NCBI GenBank assembly: GCA_945861275.1 | Contig: CAMATZ010000005.1 | Coordinates: forward strand, 1-64,000 | Direction: 5' to 3' | From: Bordetella parapertussis | Lineage (GTDB): Bacteria > Pseudomonadota > Gammaproteobacteria > Burkholderiales > SG8-41 | DNA length: 64,000 nucleotides | Shown here: positions 35,107 through 44,218 of the stretch, in pieces | Position numbering within the stretch: position 1 is the stretch's first letter | Layout of the letters: each line of letters starts with the position of its first letter | Program-made: the position numbers and the translations under genes | Notes under the pieces: generated by a model | The model's database searches: none | The model's input: the letters and a program-made list of their open reading frames with translations, nothing else | What the model was told of the DNA's origin: nothing

Positions 35107-36642
35107 ATGGCATTCGAAGCACTGATGGCTGAATACGAAGCGCGCCGCGCCAAAGCACTGGCGGGCGGCGGTGCGGACAAATACGCGAAGCGCAGCGCGA
35201 AAGGCATACTCAACGCCCGCGAACGCATCACGCATCTGGTCGATGCGGATACTTTCATCGAATCGGGTTTGTTCGGTAGTTCGGGCGTCTACCCCGAACA
35301 GGCCGACGAAACACAGACCGACGGCAAGCTCGCCGGCTACGCCAAAATCAATGGCCGCGACGTGTGCCTGGTGGTCAACGACTTCACGGTGAAGGGCGCA
35401 TCAACGTCGTCCACCAACGGCAAAAAAATCGGCCATATGAAACGCACTGCCACCGAGCGCGGCATGCCGCTGGTGCTGCTGGGTGAATCCACCGGCGCGC
35501 GCTTGCCGGATGCGATGGGCGCGCGCGGCATGGGGCTGTTGCTGGGCAATGACAACACCCAGTTCCGGCGCACGCGCGAGACGCCGATGGCGGCCGCGGC
35601 GTTTGGGCCGTCGTTTGGGTCATCGACGTGGATGATGTGTTTGTCCGACTTTGCGGTGATGCAAAAGGGCGCGACGGTTGCGGTGTCCAGCCCCGGGCTG
35701 GTGTCGATGGCGCTGGGTGAAAAAGTCAGCGCCGAAGACCTCGGTGGCTGGCGCCTGCATTCCGACATTACCGGTCTCGTCGATCAGGCCGTGGATACTG
35801 AGGAAGAAGTTTTCGACGCAATCAAAAAGTTTTTATCCTACATGCCCAGCCATCACCGCGAAGCGCCGCCCGATGCGCCCATACCGGCGGGTTCCGGCGC
35901 GGACATGGACAAGGTGCTGGACATCCTGCCCGAGAGCCGCACGCAGGTCTACGACATAAAACGCATGATCAAATGCATGGTGGACAAAGACACGATGTTT
36001 GAACTGAAGCCGCGGTTCGGGAAAAGCGCGGTTACAACCTTGGCGCGGCTGGGCGGCAAAAGTGTCGGCATCGTCGCCAACAATCCGCTGCATCGCGGCG
36101 GCGCGCTGGATGCCGACGCCTGTCGCAAGATCGTCGATTTTCTGGTGCTGTGCGATTCGTTCAACCTGCCGATCGTGTTGCTGGTAGATACGCCGGGATT
36201 TCAGATCGGCACCGAAGCCGAAAAAGCCGGCGCGCCGGGCCGTATCATGAATTTTATGAATGCAATGACGCTGCTTACGGTGCCGCACCTGTCGGTGATC
36301 ATTCGCAAAAGTTATGGGCGCGCCTATGTGTGCATGGGCGGCGGGCGACACTCCGATGACATCGCGGCATGGCCCAGCGCGGAAATCAGTTTCATGAGCC
36401 CTGAATTCGCCACCAAGATTGTGCACGGCGTGGGGCAGGGGGAAGCGGGCTATGAGGACGCGTTGAAGGATATTGAGAAAGGCATCGACGTGTGGGGGCT
36501 GGCATCGGTATACGCGGCACAAGCGGTGATCCGCCCGCAGGAGACGCGCGATTACCTGATTCGGATGCTGGATGTCTACAAGTTACGCATCAGCAAAGGT
36601 GTGGGACAGCACTTGATGCGCAATTGGCCGACGAGTTACTAA
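35107..36642 (+). CDS. Acyl-CoA carboxylase carboxyltransferase (beta) subunit
   Basis: 511 aa PCC/MCC-beta-type enzyme that moves CO2 from biotin to an acyl-CoA. N-terminal crotonase lobe with GILNARERITHLVDADTF and VLLGESTGARLPDAMG; C-terminal lobe with KSVGIVANNPLHRGGALDADA, ADKIVDFLVLCDSFNLP-like sequence, LVDTPGFQIGTEAEKAGA and the CoA-binding RKSYGRAYVCMGG. The usual substrates are propionyl-, methylcrotonyl-, geranyl- or acetyl-CoA; which one cannot be told. GGAG precedes the ATG. Followed by a repeat block and the biotin carboxylase gene. Confidence 0.9.
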   Translation: MAFEALMAEYEARRAKALAGGGADKYAKRSAKGILNARERITHLVDADTFIESGLFGSSGVYPEQADETQTDGKLAGYAKINGRDVCLVVNDFTVKGASTSSTNGKKIGHMKRTATERGMPLVLLGESTGARLPDAMGARGMGLLLGNDNTQFRRTRETPMAAAAFGPSFGSSTWMMCLSDFAVMQKGATVAVSSPGLVSMALGEKVSAEDLGGWRLHSDITGLVDQAVDTEEEVFDAIKKFLSYMPSHHREAPPDAPIPAGSGADMDKVLDILPESRTQVYDIKRMIKCMVDKDTMFELKPRFGKSAVTTLARLGGKSVGIVANNPLHRGGALDADACRKIVDFLVLCDSFNLPIVLLVDTPGFQIGTEAEKAGAPGRIMNFMNAMTLLTVPHLSVIIRKSYGRAYVCMGGGRHSDDIAAWPSAEISFMSPEFATKIVHGVGQGEAGYEDALKDIEKGIDVWGLASVYAAQAVIRPQETRDYLIRMLDVYKLRISKGVGQHLMRNWPTSY

Positions 36643-36647
36643 CTGCT

Positions 36648-36834
36648 GTGAACGAGTGAACGGGTGAAATCCCCCTCTGCTGCGCTGCAAGTGTTCCCTT
36701 GTCCCCAACCCTCTCCCTCTGCCGGGGGCGAGGGAGTGGACTTCGGGGTTACCCGTTCACTCCTTCACCCTTCACCCTTCACCCTTCACTGTTCACTGTT
36801 CACCCGTTCACTGTTCACTCATTCACCCGTTCAC
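36648..36834. repeat. Opposed GTGAA and TTCAC arrays flanking a GC-rich hairpin, between carboxyltransferase and biotin carboxylase genes
   Basis: Left array GTGAACGAGTGAACGGGTGAA at 36648-36668; right array of TTCAC words every 7-9 bases at 36753-36834 (about eleven). Between them, 36703-36752 is an element found again inverted at 41186-41235 (46 of 50 identical) containing a CTCTGCCGGGGGCGAG core. The arrays could pair across the element. No gene lies here. Confidence 0.85.
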
Positions 36835-36848
36835 GCACTTACACAAAA

Positions 36849-38198
36849 ATGTTTACCAAAGTCATAGTCGCCAACCGCGGCGCGGTAGCTTCCCGCGTCC
36901 TGCGCGCGCTCAACCAAATGGGCATCCAGTCCGTTGCGCTGTATTCCGAAGCCGATGCCGGCGCGCCGTATTTGGCGATGGCGAGCGAGACCTACGCCAT
37001 CGGCGCCGCGCCCGCGCGTGAAAGTTATCTGAATCAGGAGTTGATCCTCGACGTGCTGCGGAAATCGCAGGCCGACGGCCTGCATCCGGGTTATGGTTTT
37101 TTGTCGGAGAACGCGGGTTTTGCGCAGCGTGTGATCGATGCGGGGTCGCGCTTCATCGGGCCGTCGCCGAAGTGGATAGACGCGATGGGGCACAAGACCC
37201 GCGCGCGCGAACTCGCGGCGCAGCATGGCATGCCGATGTCCAAGGGTTCGCCGGTGTTACCGATGGACAATGAGGCCATACTCAAAATTGCGCGTGAAAT
37301 CGGTTATCCGGTATTGGTGAAGCCCGCGGGTGGCGGCGGCGGCATCGGCATGCTGCCGGCGCAAGACGAAGCGCAGCTGCTGGAAGCGGTGGAACGCTCG
37401 CGCTCGATGGCGAACCGCGGCTTCGGCAATGCCGAGGTCTATCTGGAGCGCTTGTTCGAGCGGCCACGCCATGTGGAGTTTCAGGTGTTGGGCGATCAGC
37501 ACGGCAACGTTGCCCATTTGTTCGAGCGCGATTGCTCGACCCAGCGGCGCAACCAGAAAGTGATTGAAGAAGCGCCGGGGCCGAAGATTGCGCGCGGCAA
37601 AGCAGCCGAAGTCGCGCAACATATCGCCGGCATCATGCGCACCTTGGGCTACGACAACATAGGCACGGTGGAAATGCTGATGGGTGCGGACGGCGCGTTC
37701 AACTTTCTGGAAATGAACACGCGTTTGCAAGTGGAGCACGGCGTAACGGAAGAAGTCACCGGTGTCGATCTGGTGCAAGCGCAAATACGTTCGGCCGCAG
37801 GCGAGCGTTTGGGTGATATCCTGCCGCACCCGATCGAAGTGAAAGGCCACGCGATACAGGCACGCGTGTATGCCGAAGACCCCAAGAATTTCTTCCCGTC
37901 GCCGGGCAGGCTCAACGTATTTCGTCCGCCGGCGGACGCGGCGGTGCGGGTGGAGACGGGCTACGCGGAAGGTCGCGAGGTGACGCCGCATTATGATCCG
38001 ATGATCGCGAAAGTGATTGTGCATGCGCCTACACGCGAGGCCGCCATCGGCAAGTTGACCGGCGCACTGGAAGCGTTCGAGATTCAGGGGTTGAAGCACA
38101 ATATACCGGCGGTAATTGCCATTCTGAAATCACAACAATTTGCTGCGGGCGAGGTGCATACCGGATTAATATCGGAAGTGTTGAAAAAAAAGGTTTGA
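36849..38198 (+). CDS. Biotin carboxylase subunit (AccC/PccA-N type)
   Basis: 449 aa ATP-grasp enzyme that carboxylates biotin with bicarbonate and ATP: TKVIVANRGAVASRVLRAL, KPAGGGGGIGM (ATP loop), EMNTRLQVEHGVTEE (catalytic region, Pro replaced by Gly) and the biotin carboxylase C-domain (GHAIQARVYAEDPKNFFPSPG). It ends right after the C-domain, so unlike PccA or MccA it carries no biotin carrier domain, and no carrier protein gene is in the cluster. The frame extends upstream into the repeat; ATG 36849 is the family start. Functions with the carboxyltransferase gene upstream. Confidence 0.9.
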   Translation: MFTKVIVANRGAVASRVLRALNQMGIQSVALYSEADAGAPYLAMASETYAIGAAPARESYLNQELILDVLRKSQADGLHPGYGFLSENAGFAQRVIDAGSRFIGPSPKWIDAMGHKTRARELAAQHGMPMSKGSPVLPMDNEAILKIAREIGYPVLVKPAGGGGGIGMLPAQDEAQLLEAVERSRSMANRGFGNAEVYLERLFERPRHVEFQVLGDQHGNVAHLFERDCSTQRRNQKVIEEAPGPKIARGKAAEVAQHIAGIMRTLGYDNIGTVEMLMGADGAFNFLEMNTRLQVEHGVTEEVTGVDLVQAQIRSAAGERLGDILPHPIEVKGHAIQARVYAEDPKNFFPSPGRLNVFRPPADAAVRVETGYAEGREVTPHYDPMIAKVIVHAPTREAAIGKLTGALEAFEIQGLKHNIPAVIAILKSQQFAAGEVHTGLISEVLKKKV

Positions 38199-38320
38199 TG
38201 ATTGCGCTGTATTACCGGGCACCAAAGACAGTCCCTTCCCCCTGAAGGGGAAGGAGTTTCCTTGGTGGTGGAAGTGTAGATATCTATGCCCCGGCGGGGG
38301 GCGAAACTAAGGAGTAAATC

Positions 38321-40444
38321 ATGAGCGAAGCTGAAGTAGTTCGATTCGATGTCGAAGACGGTATAGGCGTAATCACCGTCGACTATCCGCCGGTAAACGC
38401 GCTGGGGCCAGGCGTACGAGAGGGCATCATTGCCGCGGTAGGCAAAGGCGAGGCCGATGCCGGCGTTAAAGCCATGGTGCTGATCGGCGCCGGGCGCAGT
38501 TTCATTGCCGGCGCGGACATCCGCCAGTTCGGCAAGCCGCGCCCGGTGTTGCCGCGCTCCAGTGTGGATGTGCTGGACAGCGCTACCAAGCCCGTTGTTG
38601 CCGCCATCCACGGCTTTGCACTGGGCGGCGGGCTCGAACATGCGCTGGGCTGCCATTACCGCATCGCGGTGCCCGGCGCCAAGGTGGGTTTGCCCGAAGT
38701 GCTGATCGGCATATTGCCCGGCGGTGGCGGCACGCAGCGCCTGCCGCGGCTGATCGGTCCGAAGCTGGCAATGGAGATGATCGTCAGCGGGCGCCATGTG
38801 CCGGCCGCGGAAGCGAAGACGCTGGGTATCATCGACGCCATCGTGCCGGGCAAGGATTTGCGGCGTGAGGCCATTGACTACGCAAAAAGCATCGCGGACA
38901 AACGGCCGCTGCTACGCATCCGCGACCGCACTGATCGCATCGCTGAGGCCAAGACAGATCCCGGCATGTTTGACGCCATGCGCAAATCGATAGCGCGCCG
39001 AGCGCGCAACCAGAAAGCGCCTTATCACTGCATCGCCTGTGTCGAAGCCGCAGTGACGCAGCCCTTTGATGAGGGCATCGCCACCGAGCGGCGCTTGTTC
39101 AGCGAACTGGAGAACGCCGACGAGGCCAAGGCGCTGCGTTATGCGTTTTTTGCCGAGCGCGAAGTGGCAAAAATTCCCGGCGCGCCTAAAGACTTCAAAC
39201 TCCCGCATATCAAGTCCGCTGCCGTCATCGGCGCAGGCACCATGGGCGGCGGTATTGCGATGTCGTTTGCCGATTTCGGCATACCGGTAAAGGTGCTGGA
39301 AGTGTCGCGCGACGTTCTCGACAAGGGCATGCAGCGCGTGCGCGACAACTACGCCACCAGCGTCAAGCGCGGCAGCACCACTCAGGCGCAGATGGACGAG
39401 CGCATGCAGCGCATTACCGCGGTCGAGCGTTACGAGGACATCGGCGACTGCGACGTGGTGATCGAAGCGGTGTTCGAGCGGCCGGATGTCAAGAAAGAAG
39501 TGTTTGCCAAGCTCGATGCGGTGATGAAGCCGGGCGCGCTGCTGCTGAGCAATTCGTCCGCCATCGACACCGACATCATGGCGGGTATGACCCGGCGCCC
39601 GAAGGACGTCGCCGGCGCGCACTTTTTCGCGCCCGCGAACGTGATGAAACTCTACGAAGTGGTGAAGGGCAGCAAGACCTCGGTCGAGACTATTCTCAAA
39701 ACCATGCAGGTCGGCAGGGACATTGGAAAAATCAGCGCGGTCGCGGGCTCCTGCGACGGCTTTGCGGCGAACCGCAGCCGTGCGCCGTTCGGCACCGAGA
39801 TGATGCTGATGCTGGAAGAAGGCGCGCTGCCGGAGCAGATCGACAAGGTGATGGTGGACTTTGGCTATCCGATCGGGCCGTTCGCCGTGGGCGATCTGTC
39901 CGGTCTCGACATCGGCTACGACACGCGCAAGCGCCGCGCGGCGGAGAACCCGAACTTTCGCAAGCTGCTGGTGCCCGATCGTCTGGTGGAAATGGGGCGC
40001 AAGGGACAGAAGACCGGCGCTGGCTGGTACCGCTACGAGAAGGGCGACCGCACGCCACATCCCGACGAAGTGGTGAAGAGCGTCATCGCGGACGTGGCGC
40101 GCGAGTTAGGCATCGCGCAGCGCACCTTTACCGACGACGAAATTCTGAAGCGGCTGCTCTATGCCTCGGTGAACGAGTCGTGCAAGATCCTGGAGGAAGG
40201 CAAGGCTTTGCGTGCGAGTGACATCGACGTGATGTGGCTGCATGGCTTCGGCTTCCCGCGCTATCGCGGCGGGCTGATGTTCTGGGCCGATGGCATCGGC
40301 GTGAAAGAGGTGTACCGTCAGATTGCGGAGTGGCATCAGCGCTACGGCGCGCGCTGGAAGCCTGCGGAGCTGCTGCGCGAACTGGCGGACAGTGGCACGC
40401 CGTTGCGCGATGCGAAGCCCAGGGTAGCGATGTTTCCTGGCTGA
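38321..40444 (+). CDS. FadB-like enoyl-CoA hydratase/3-hydroxyacyl-CoA dehydrogenase
   Basis: 707 aa bifunctional beta-oxidation enzyme. N-terminal crotonase (about 1-200: ILGAGRSFIAGADIRQF-like segment and IHGFALGGGLEHALGCHYRIA with the oxyanion and catalytic Glu region), then NAD-binding 3HCDH domain from about residue 300 (AAVIGAGTMGGGIAMSF) and two C-terminal 3HCDH repeats (FVANRSRAPF-like, GFPRYRGGLMFWAD). Acts on a CoA ester chain in the cytosol. AAGGAG lies 7 bases before the ATG. A thiolase is not adjacent, so the final cleavage step is not encoded here. Confidence 0.92.
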   Translation: MSEAEVVRFDVEDGIGVITVDYPPVNALGPGVREGIIAAVGKGEADAGVKAMVLIGAGRSFIAGADIRQFGKPRPVLPRSSVDVLDSATKPVVAAIHGFALGGGLEHALGCHYRIAVPGAKVGLPEVLIGILPGGGGTQRLPRLIGPKLAMEMIVSGRHVPAAEAKTLGIIDAIVPGKDLRREAIDYAKSIADKRPLLRIRDRTDRIAEAKTDPGMFDAMRKSIARRARNQKAPYHCIACVEAAVTQPFDEGIATERRLFSELENADEAKALRYAFFAEREVAKIPGAPKDFKLPHIKSAAVIGAGTMGGGIAMSFADFGIPVKVLEVSRDVLDKGMQRVRDNYATSVKRGSTTQAQMDERMQRITAVERYEDIGDCDVVIEAVFERPDVKKEVFAKLDAVMKPGALLLSNSSAIDTDIMAGMTRRPKDVAGAHFFAPANVMKLYEVVKGSKTSVETILKTMQVGRDIGKISAVAGSCDGFAANRSRAPFGTEMMLMLEEGALPEQIDKVMVDFGYPIGPFAVGDLSGLDIGYDTRKRRAAENPNFRKLLVPDRLVEMGRKGQKTGAGWYRYEKGDRTPHPDEVVKSVIADVARELGIAQRTFTDDEILKRLLYASVNESCKILEEGKALRASDIDVMWLHGFGFPRYRGGLMFWADGIGVKEVYRQIAEWHQRYGARWKPAELLRELADSGTPLRDAKPRVAMFPG

Positions 40445-40471
40445 TAATTTTTAGGTGCATCAGCGTCTAAT

Positions 40472-41182
40472 ATGAATGCGCAAGAATTGATAACGCTGGC
40501 GCGCGCGCGGCAACGCACGGCACTGGATGAACAGGCGGGCAAATCGCTGCTCGCCGCATACGGCGTTGCAGTACCGCAATCGCTTACGGTCAAGAGCGCG
40601 AGTGAAGTTGACGCGGTGTTCGAAAAACTGCGCCCGCCATTGGTGGTGAAAATCATGTCGCCCGACATCCTGCACAAGAGCGACGCGGGCGGCGTCAAAG
40701 TCGGCCTCAAATCTGCGGTGGAAGTAAAAACCGCCATCGATGACATGGCCAGCTCCCCCAAAATAAAGGGCGCGCGCATCGATGGTTATCTCATCGAAGA
40801 AATGGCGCCCGCGGGACAAGAGATGGTTATCGGCGCTGTGCGCGATGCTAATTTCGGCCCTTTGCTGATGGTGGGACTGGGCGGGATCTTTGTCGAAGTG
40901 CTGCGCGATGTGTCGTTTCGCATTTGCCCGATTACGCAGCTTGATGCGCAAGAAATGCTGGACGATTTGAAAGGTGCCGCCATCCTCGACGGCGCGCGTG
41001 GGCGCAAAGCCGTTTCGCGCGAGGCCATTATCGATGTGCTGCTGAAAGTCGGTGGCGAAAACGGCTTGCTGATGCAACACGCCGATGACTTCGCCGAGGT
41101 GGATATCAATCCGCTGATCGTATCGAAAAGCGGCGCGGTGGCAGTGGATGCAAGGTTTATTTTGACTGCTGTGAAGGAGTGA
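40472..41182 (+). CDS. ADP-forming acyl-CoA synthetase, beta (ATP-grasp) subunit
   Basis: 236 aa ATP-grasp subunit of an NDP-forming acetate-CoA ligase: AYGVAVPQSLTVKSASEVDAVFEKL, VVKIMSPDILHKSDAGGVKVGL (the LHKSDAGGV motif), MVGLGGIFVEVLRDVSFRICP and AVDARFILTA at the end. The alpha subunit is encoded separately 128 bases downstream, across a repeat block. Forms or uses an acyl-CoA with ATP/ADP. Gene order beta then alpha. Acid substrate unknown. Confidence 0.88.
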   Translation: MNAQELITLARARQRTALDEQAGKSLLAAYGVAVPQSLTVKSASEVDAVFEKLRPPLVVKIMSPDILHKSDAGGVKVGLKSAVEVKTAIDDMASSPKIKGARIDGYLIEEMAPAGQEMVIGAVRDANFGPLLMVGLGGIFVEVLRDVSFRICPITQLDAQEMLDDLKGAAILDGARGRKAVSREAIIDVLLKVGGENGLLMQHADDFAEVDINPLIVSKSGAVAVDARFILTAVKE

Positions 41183-41291
41183 ACGAGTAACCCCGAAGTA
41201 CACCCCCTCGCCCCCGGCAGGGGGAGCGGGTTGGGGAGAGGGGGATTTCACCCCTTCACCCCTTCACCCCTTCACCCCTTCACCCCTTCAC
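41170..41291. repeat. GTGAA / hairpin / TTCACCCC tandem array between the two acyl-CoA synthetase genes
   Basis: Left GTGAAGGAGTGAACGAG (starts inside the upstream gene's last codons), then 41186-41235 (inverted copy of 36703-36752), then 41246-41291 made of five full TTCACCCC octamers plus a partial one. Same plan as the block at 36648-36834. Confidence 0.88.
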
Positions 41292-41310
41292 GCTTTCTCT
41301 AACACAACAA

Positions 41311-42765
41311 ATGCCCAACGACATCCTAAAAGAATTCACCCCCTTCTTCGAGCCCAAGACCATAGCAGTGGTCGGCGCGTCTGCCAGGAGTTTTGCGCTG
41401 CCCAATACCTTCATCCGCCGCATCCGTGACCTGGGTTACGCGGGCGATATTTATCCGATACACCCCAACGCAGCTGAAATTGACGGACTCCCCGCCTATA
41501 AGTCACTGGCCGATACGCCCAAGCCCATTGATTACGCCTACATCGCGGTGGCGGGCGGGCTGATCCCCGCGATGCTCGAAGCAGCGAATGGGCGCCTGCG
41601 CTTTGCGCACGTGATTTCCAGTGGTTTCGCGGAAGTGGACGAAGGCCGCGATTTGCAGGGAAAGCTCGTCGCTGCCGCACGCGCGGGCGGCCTGCGTTTG
41701 GTCGGACCGAACTGCATGGGACTTTTTTCGCCACGCGGCCGCGTCACCTTCGCCGAAGTCGGCCAGCGCGATGTCGGCGCCGTCGGTATCGTGTCGCAGA
41801 GCGGCGGGCTGGGTACGGACGTCATTCGGCGTGGATACACGCGCGGCGTCAAGTTCTCGGCAGTGGTAACGGCCGGCAATTGCGCCGATGTCGTGCCGTC
41901 GGAGTTGCTGGAGTACTATTTTGCTGATGCCCAGACCAGGGTGATCGGTCTCTACCTCGAAACCGCGAAGGATGGCCGCCGTTTGTTTGAAATGCTGCGC
42001 GCGGCTCGCGCAAAGAAACCGGTAGTCATTCTCAAAGGCGGACGCACGCAACAAGGTCTCGCCGCTGCCGCCTCGCACACCGGTTCGCTCGCGGGCGACG
42101 ACCGCGCCTGGGTGGCGCTATCGCGGCAGACGGGCTGCGTGCTGGTGGATACGCTGGATCAGTTCGTCGATACGCTGTTGATCTTTCAGTCGCTGACACC
42201 CAAAAGAACGCAACCCACGCAGCAGGTCGCGCTGTTCGGCAACGGCGGCGGCACCAGCGTGCTGGCCACGGATTATTTCTCGCGGCTCGGTCTTGATGTC
42301 ACGCCGTTTGACGCAAGCACCATCGATGCGCTGGCGGCCCTGAAGCTGCCGCCGGGCACCAGCATCACCAACCCGGTGGACTGCCCGGTGGGCACACTGC
42401 AACAGGATGATGGCCGCGTCGCCGAAAAAATACTCGACATCATTTACGGCAACGGCAAGCCCGACGCGCTGGTGATGCACTTGAATTTGTCGGCCTTCGT
42501 CGGGCGCAGCAAGCCCGAAGTTCTCGATAACCTGATGGCCGCCGCGCTGCGTGTGCAGCAAAAATATCCGGGGCAGGCGCATTTTCTGCTGGTGCTGCGT
42601 TCCGACGGTGAACCCGCGCTGGAAGAACGCAAACGCGCGTTTCGCGACAAAGCCAGCGCGCTGGGGGTGCCGGTGTACGATGAAATGTCGAATGCGGGTC
42701 ACGCGCTCGCCGCGCTCAAGGCGCATGAGCGGTTTGTCTATACGCGTTCGAGTAAAATTCTGTAA
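41311..42765 (+). CDS. ADP-forming acyl-CoA synthetase, alpha (CoA-binding) subunit
   Basis: 484 aa: CoA-binding domain at the N-terminus (IAVVGASARSFALPNTFIRRIRDLGYAGDIYPIHPNA), ligase-CoA domains with VSQSGGLGTDVIRRG, and the conserved histidine in ASHTGSLAGDD expected to carry phosphate. It matches the acetate--CoA ligase (ADP-forming) alpha subunit and pairs with the upstream ATP-grasp subunit. Stop codon lies within a copy of the recurrent GTAAGCATTTGTTTTTATT motif. Confidence 0.88.
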   Translation: MPNDILKEFTPFFEPKTIAVVGASARSFALPNTFIRRIRDLGYAGDIYPIHPNAAEIDGLPAYKSLADTPKPIDYAYIAVAGGLIPAMLEAANGRLRFAHVISSGFAEVDEGRDLQGKLVAAARAGGLRLVGPNCMGLFSPRGRVTFAEVGQRDVGAVGIVSQSGGLGTDVIRRGYTRGVKFSAVVTAGNCADVVPSELLEYYFADAQTRVIGLYLETAKDGRRLFEMLRAARAKKPVVILKGGRTQQGLAAAASHTGSLAGDDRAWVALSRQTGCVLVDTLDQFVDTLLIFQSLTPKRTQPTQQVALFGNGGGTSVLATDYFSRLGLDVTPFDASTIDALAALKLPPGTSITNPVDCPVGTLQQDDGRVAEKILDIIYGNGKPDALVMHLNLSAFVGRSKPEVLDNLMAAALRVQQKYPGQAHFLLVLRSDGEPALEERKRAFRDKASALGVPVYDEMSNAGHALAALKAHERFVYTRSSKIL

Positions 42766-42822
42766 GCATTTGTTTTTATTATATTTTTTAAATGAACTCA
42801 TTGTAATCGCAAGGGACACGCC

Positions 42823-44046
42823 ATGAGCATCTCACCCGCTTACACCAATGACTTTCGCGCCATCGTTTATCCTGTGCGCCTCTACAGTGGCAAGGACGCG
42901 CTGGAAAATCTGCCCGCCGAACTCAAACGCAATCGTGCCAAACACGCCTTCATCGTGTGCGGCCGCACGGTGTCGCGCAAGACCGATCTGATTGCGCACC
43001 TACGGCGAATTCTTGGGGATAACTGTGCGGGCGTGTTTGATGAAATGGACAAAGACACTTCGATTTCGGCGGTGACGCGTGCCGCCGAGGCGGCCAGTGC
43101 CGCCGAGGCGGATATGCTGATCAGCGTGGGTTCCGGCAGCGTCACGCAGGGCACGCGCGTGGTGGCGATTCTGATGGCGGAAAAACGCCCGGTCGATGAG
43201 TTGATCACGCAGTACCCGGAGCACGGCGCCGCCATCAGTCCCAAGTTGCTGGCGCCCAAGGTGCCGATTATCAATGTGCTGACCTCGGCTACTTCAGCGC
43301 AGAATCGCGCGGGTTCGGCGGTGAAAGACCCGAACCGCAGCAACCGCATGGAATTTTTTGATCCCAAGACGCGGCCTGTCGCGGTGTTCTGGGATGCCGA
43401 AGCATTGATGACGGCGCCGCTGTCGCTGGTGCGCACCACCACCATTTCCGCGGTTTGGCGCACCACCATGAATCTGGGTGCGACGCGCATCGCCCCCTTG
43501 TCCGAAGGTGACCGGCTGCAGGCGTTTCGCCTCGCGCGTTATGCGCTGGAGCACTTGAATGACAGCAGCGATGTCACACCGCGCATCGCCGCGTGCGCCG
43601 CGGCCTTTTTGCAAAACCGTGACGCCGACGACGGCGGCATGCTGAGCGGAAAACACTGGGTGGAGCGCGTGGTGTATGCGTTTGCCACCGCGTTGTTCCA
43701 GATGCACGAGCATGTCGGGCAGGGAGACGCCAGTGCCGCATTGTCGCCGATGGTGATGCGTAAACTGGGAAGCCGTGATCCGCAGGCGATGGCGTTGATC
43801 GCACAGGGACTCGGCGTGTGGCGCGAAAGCGACGGCATGGATACGGCGCCGGACAAAGCCGCGACCGAGCTTGAGCGTATTTTCAGGTCCGTGGGCATGC
43901 CGGTGCGCGTATCCGAACTGAATATTCCGCGCGACAGTTTGCCGCGGATACTGGACAACTCGCTGAAGAATTTCAACGCCGACCCCAAGCGTGAATTTGT
44001 GCGCGAACGCGACCTGCTGCTGGGCGTGCTGGAGGCGTGCTGGTAG
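42823..44046 (+). CDS. Iron-type alcohol dehydrogenase / maleylacetate reductase-like
   Basis: 407 aa group III dehydrogenase: dinucleotide motif MLISVGSGSVTQGTRVVAILMA, the PIINVLTSATSAQNRAGSAV segment (replacing the usual PTTAGTGSE) and a C-terminal helical metal domain with MHEHVGQGDASAAL, where family members have PHGxxNAxxLP. The metal-site residues diverge from classical members, so metal and substrate are uncertain. AAGGG precedes the ATG. It is the last gene of the etf-acc-acs cluster and may reduce an aldehyde or maleylacetate-like intermediate. Confidence 0.8.
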   Translation: MSISPAYTNDFRAIVYPVRLYSGKDALENLPAELKRNRAKHAFIVCGRTVSRKTDLIAHLRRILGDNCAGVFDEMDKDTSISAVTRAAEAASAAEADMLISVGSGSVTQGTRVVAILMAEKRPVDELITQYPEHGAAISPKLLAPKVPIINVLTSATSAQNRAGSAVKDPNRSNRMEFFDPKTRPVAVFWDAEALMTAPLSLVRTTTISAVWRTTMNLGATRIAPLSEGDRLQAFRLARYALEHLNDSSDVTPRIAACAAAFLQNRDADDGGMLSGKHWVERVVYAFATALFQMHEHVGQGDASAALSPMVMRKLGSRDPQAMALIAQGLGVWRESDGMDTAPDKAATELERIFRSVGMPVRVSELNIPRDSLPRILDNSLKNFNADPKREFVRERDLLLGVLEACW

Positions 44047-44089
44047 ACTGCGAGCCGCTATAGCGGTGCATTTTTTAAGCGGGAAAGGC

Positions 44090-44105
44090 TGTGATTAAGG
44101 TCACA
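44090..44105 (+). promoter_or_regulatory. CRP/FNR-family binding site, perfect CRP consensus
   Basis: TGTGA (44090-44094), six bases, TCACA (44101-44105), exactly the CRP half-sites with 6-base spacing. It lies 160 bases upstream of the small secreted-protein gene and 44 bases after the dehydrogenase stop, so it most likely activates or represses the former. The regulator's identity is not known in this organism. Confidence 0.6.
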
Positions 44106-44218
44106 AAATATCTGTAAGAGATTGTTTTTAAATGCAAATTCTTTGTCTGCTTGAAACATACGCTTACAGTTTGTAAAACCTTAACGGGTAAACGGCGGGT
44201 AGTATTGTGGCGTTGGAA

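Noticed and set aside
38912-40060. 382-codon minus-strand frame opposite the FadB-like gene
   Set aside because: Shadow of a strongly conserved bifunctional enzyme; composition dominated by His/Arg/Ala.
41246-41291. TTCACCCC array as a possible CRISPR
   Set aside because: Units are 8 bases and contiguous with no spacers, so it is a simple tandem repeat.
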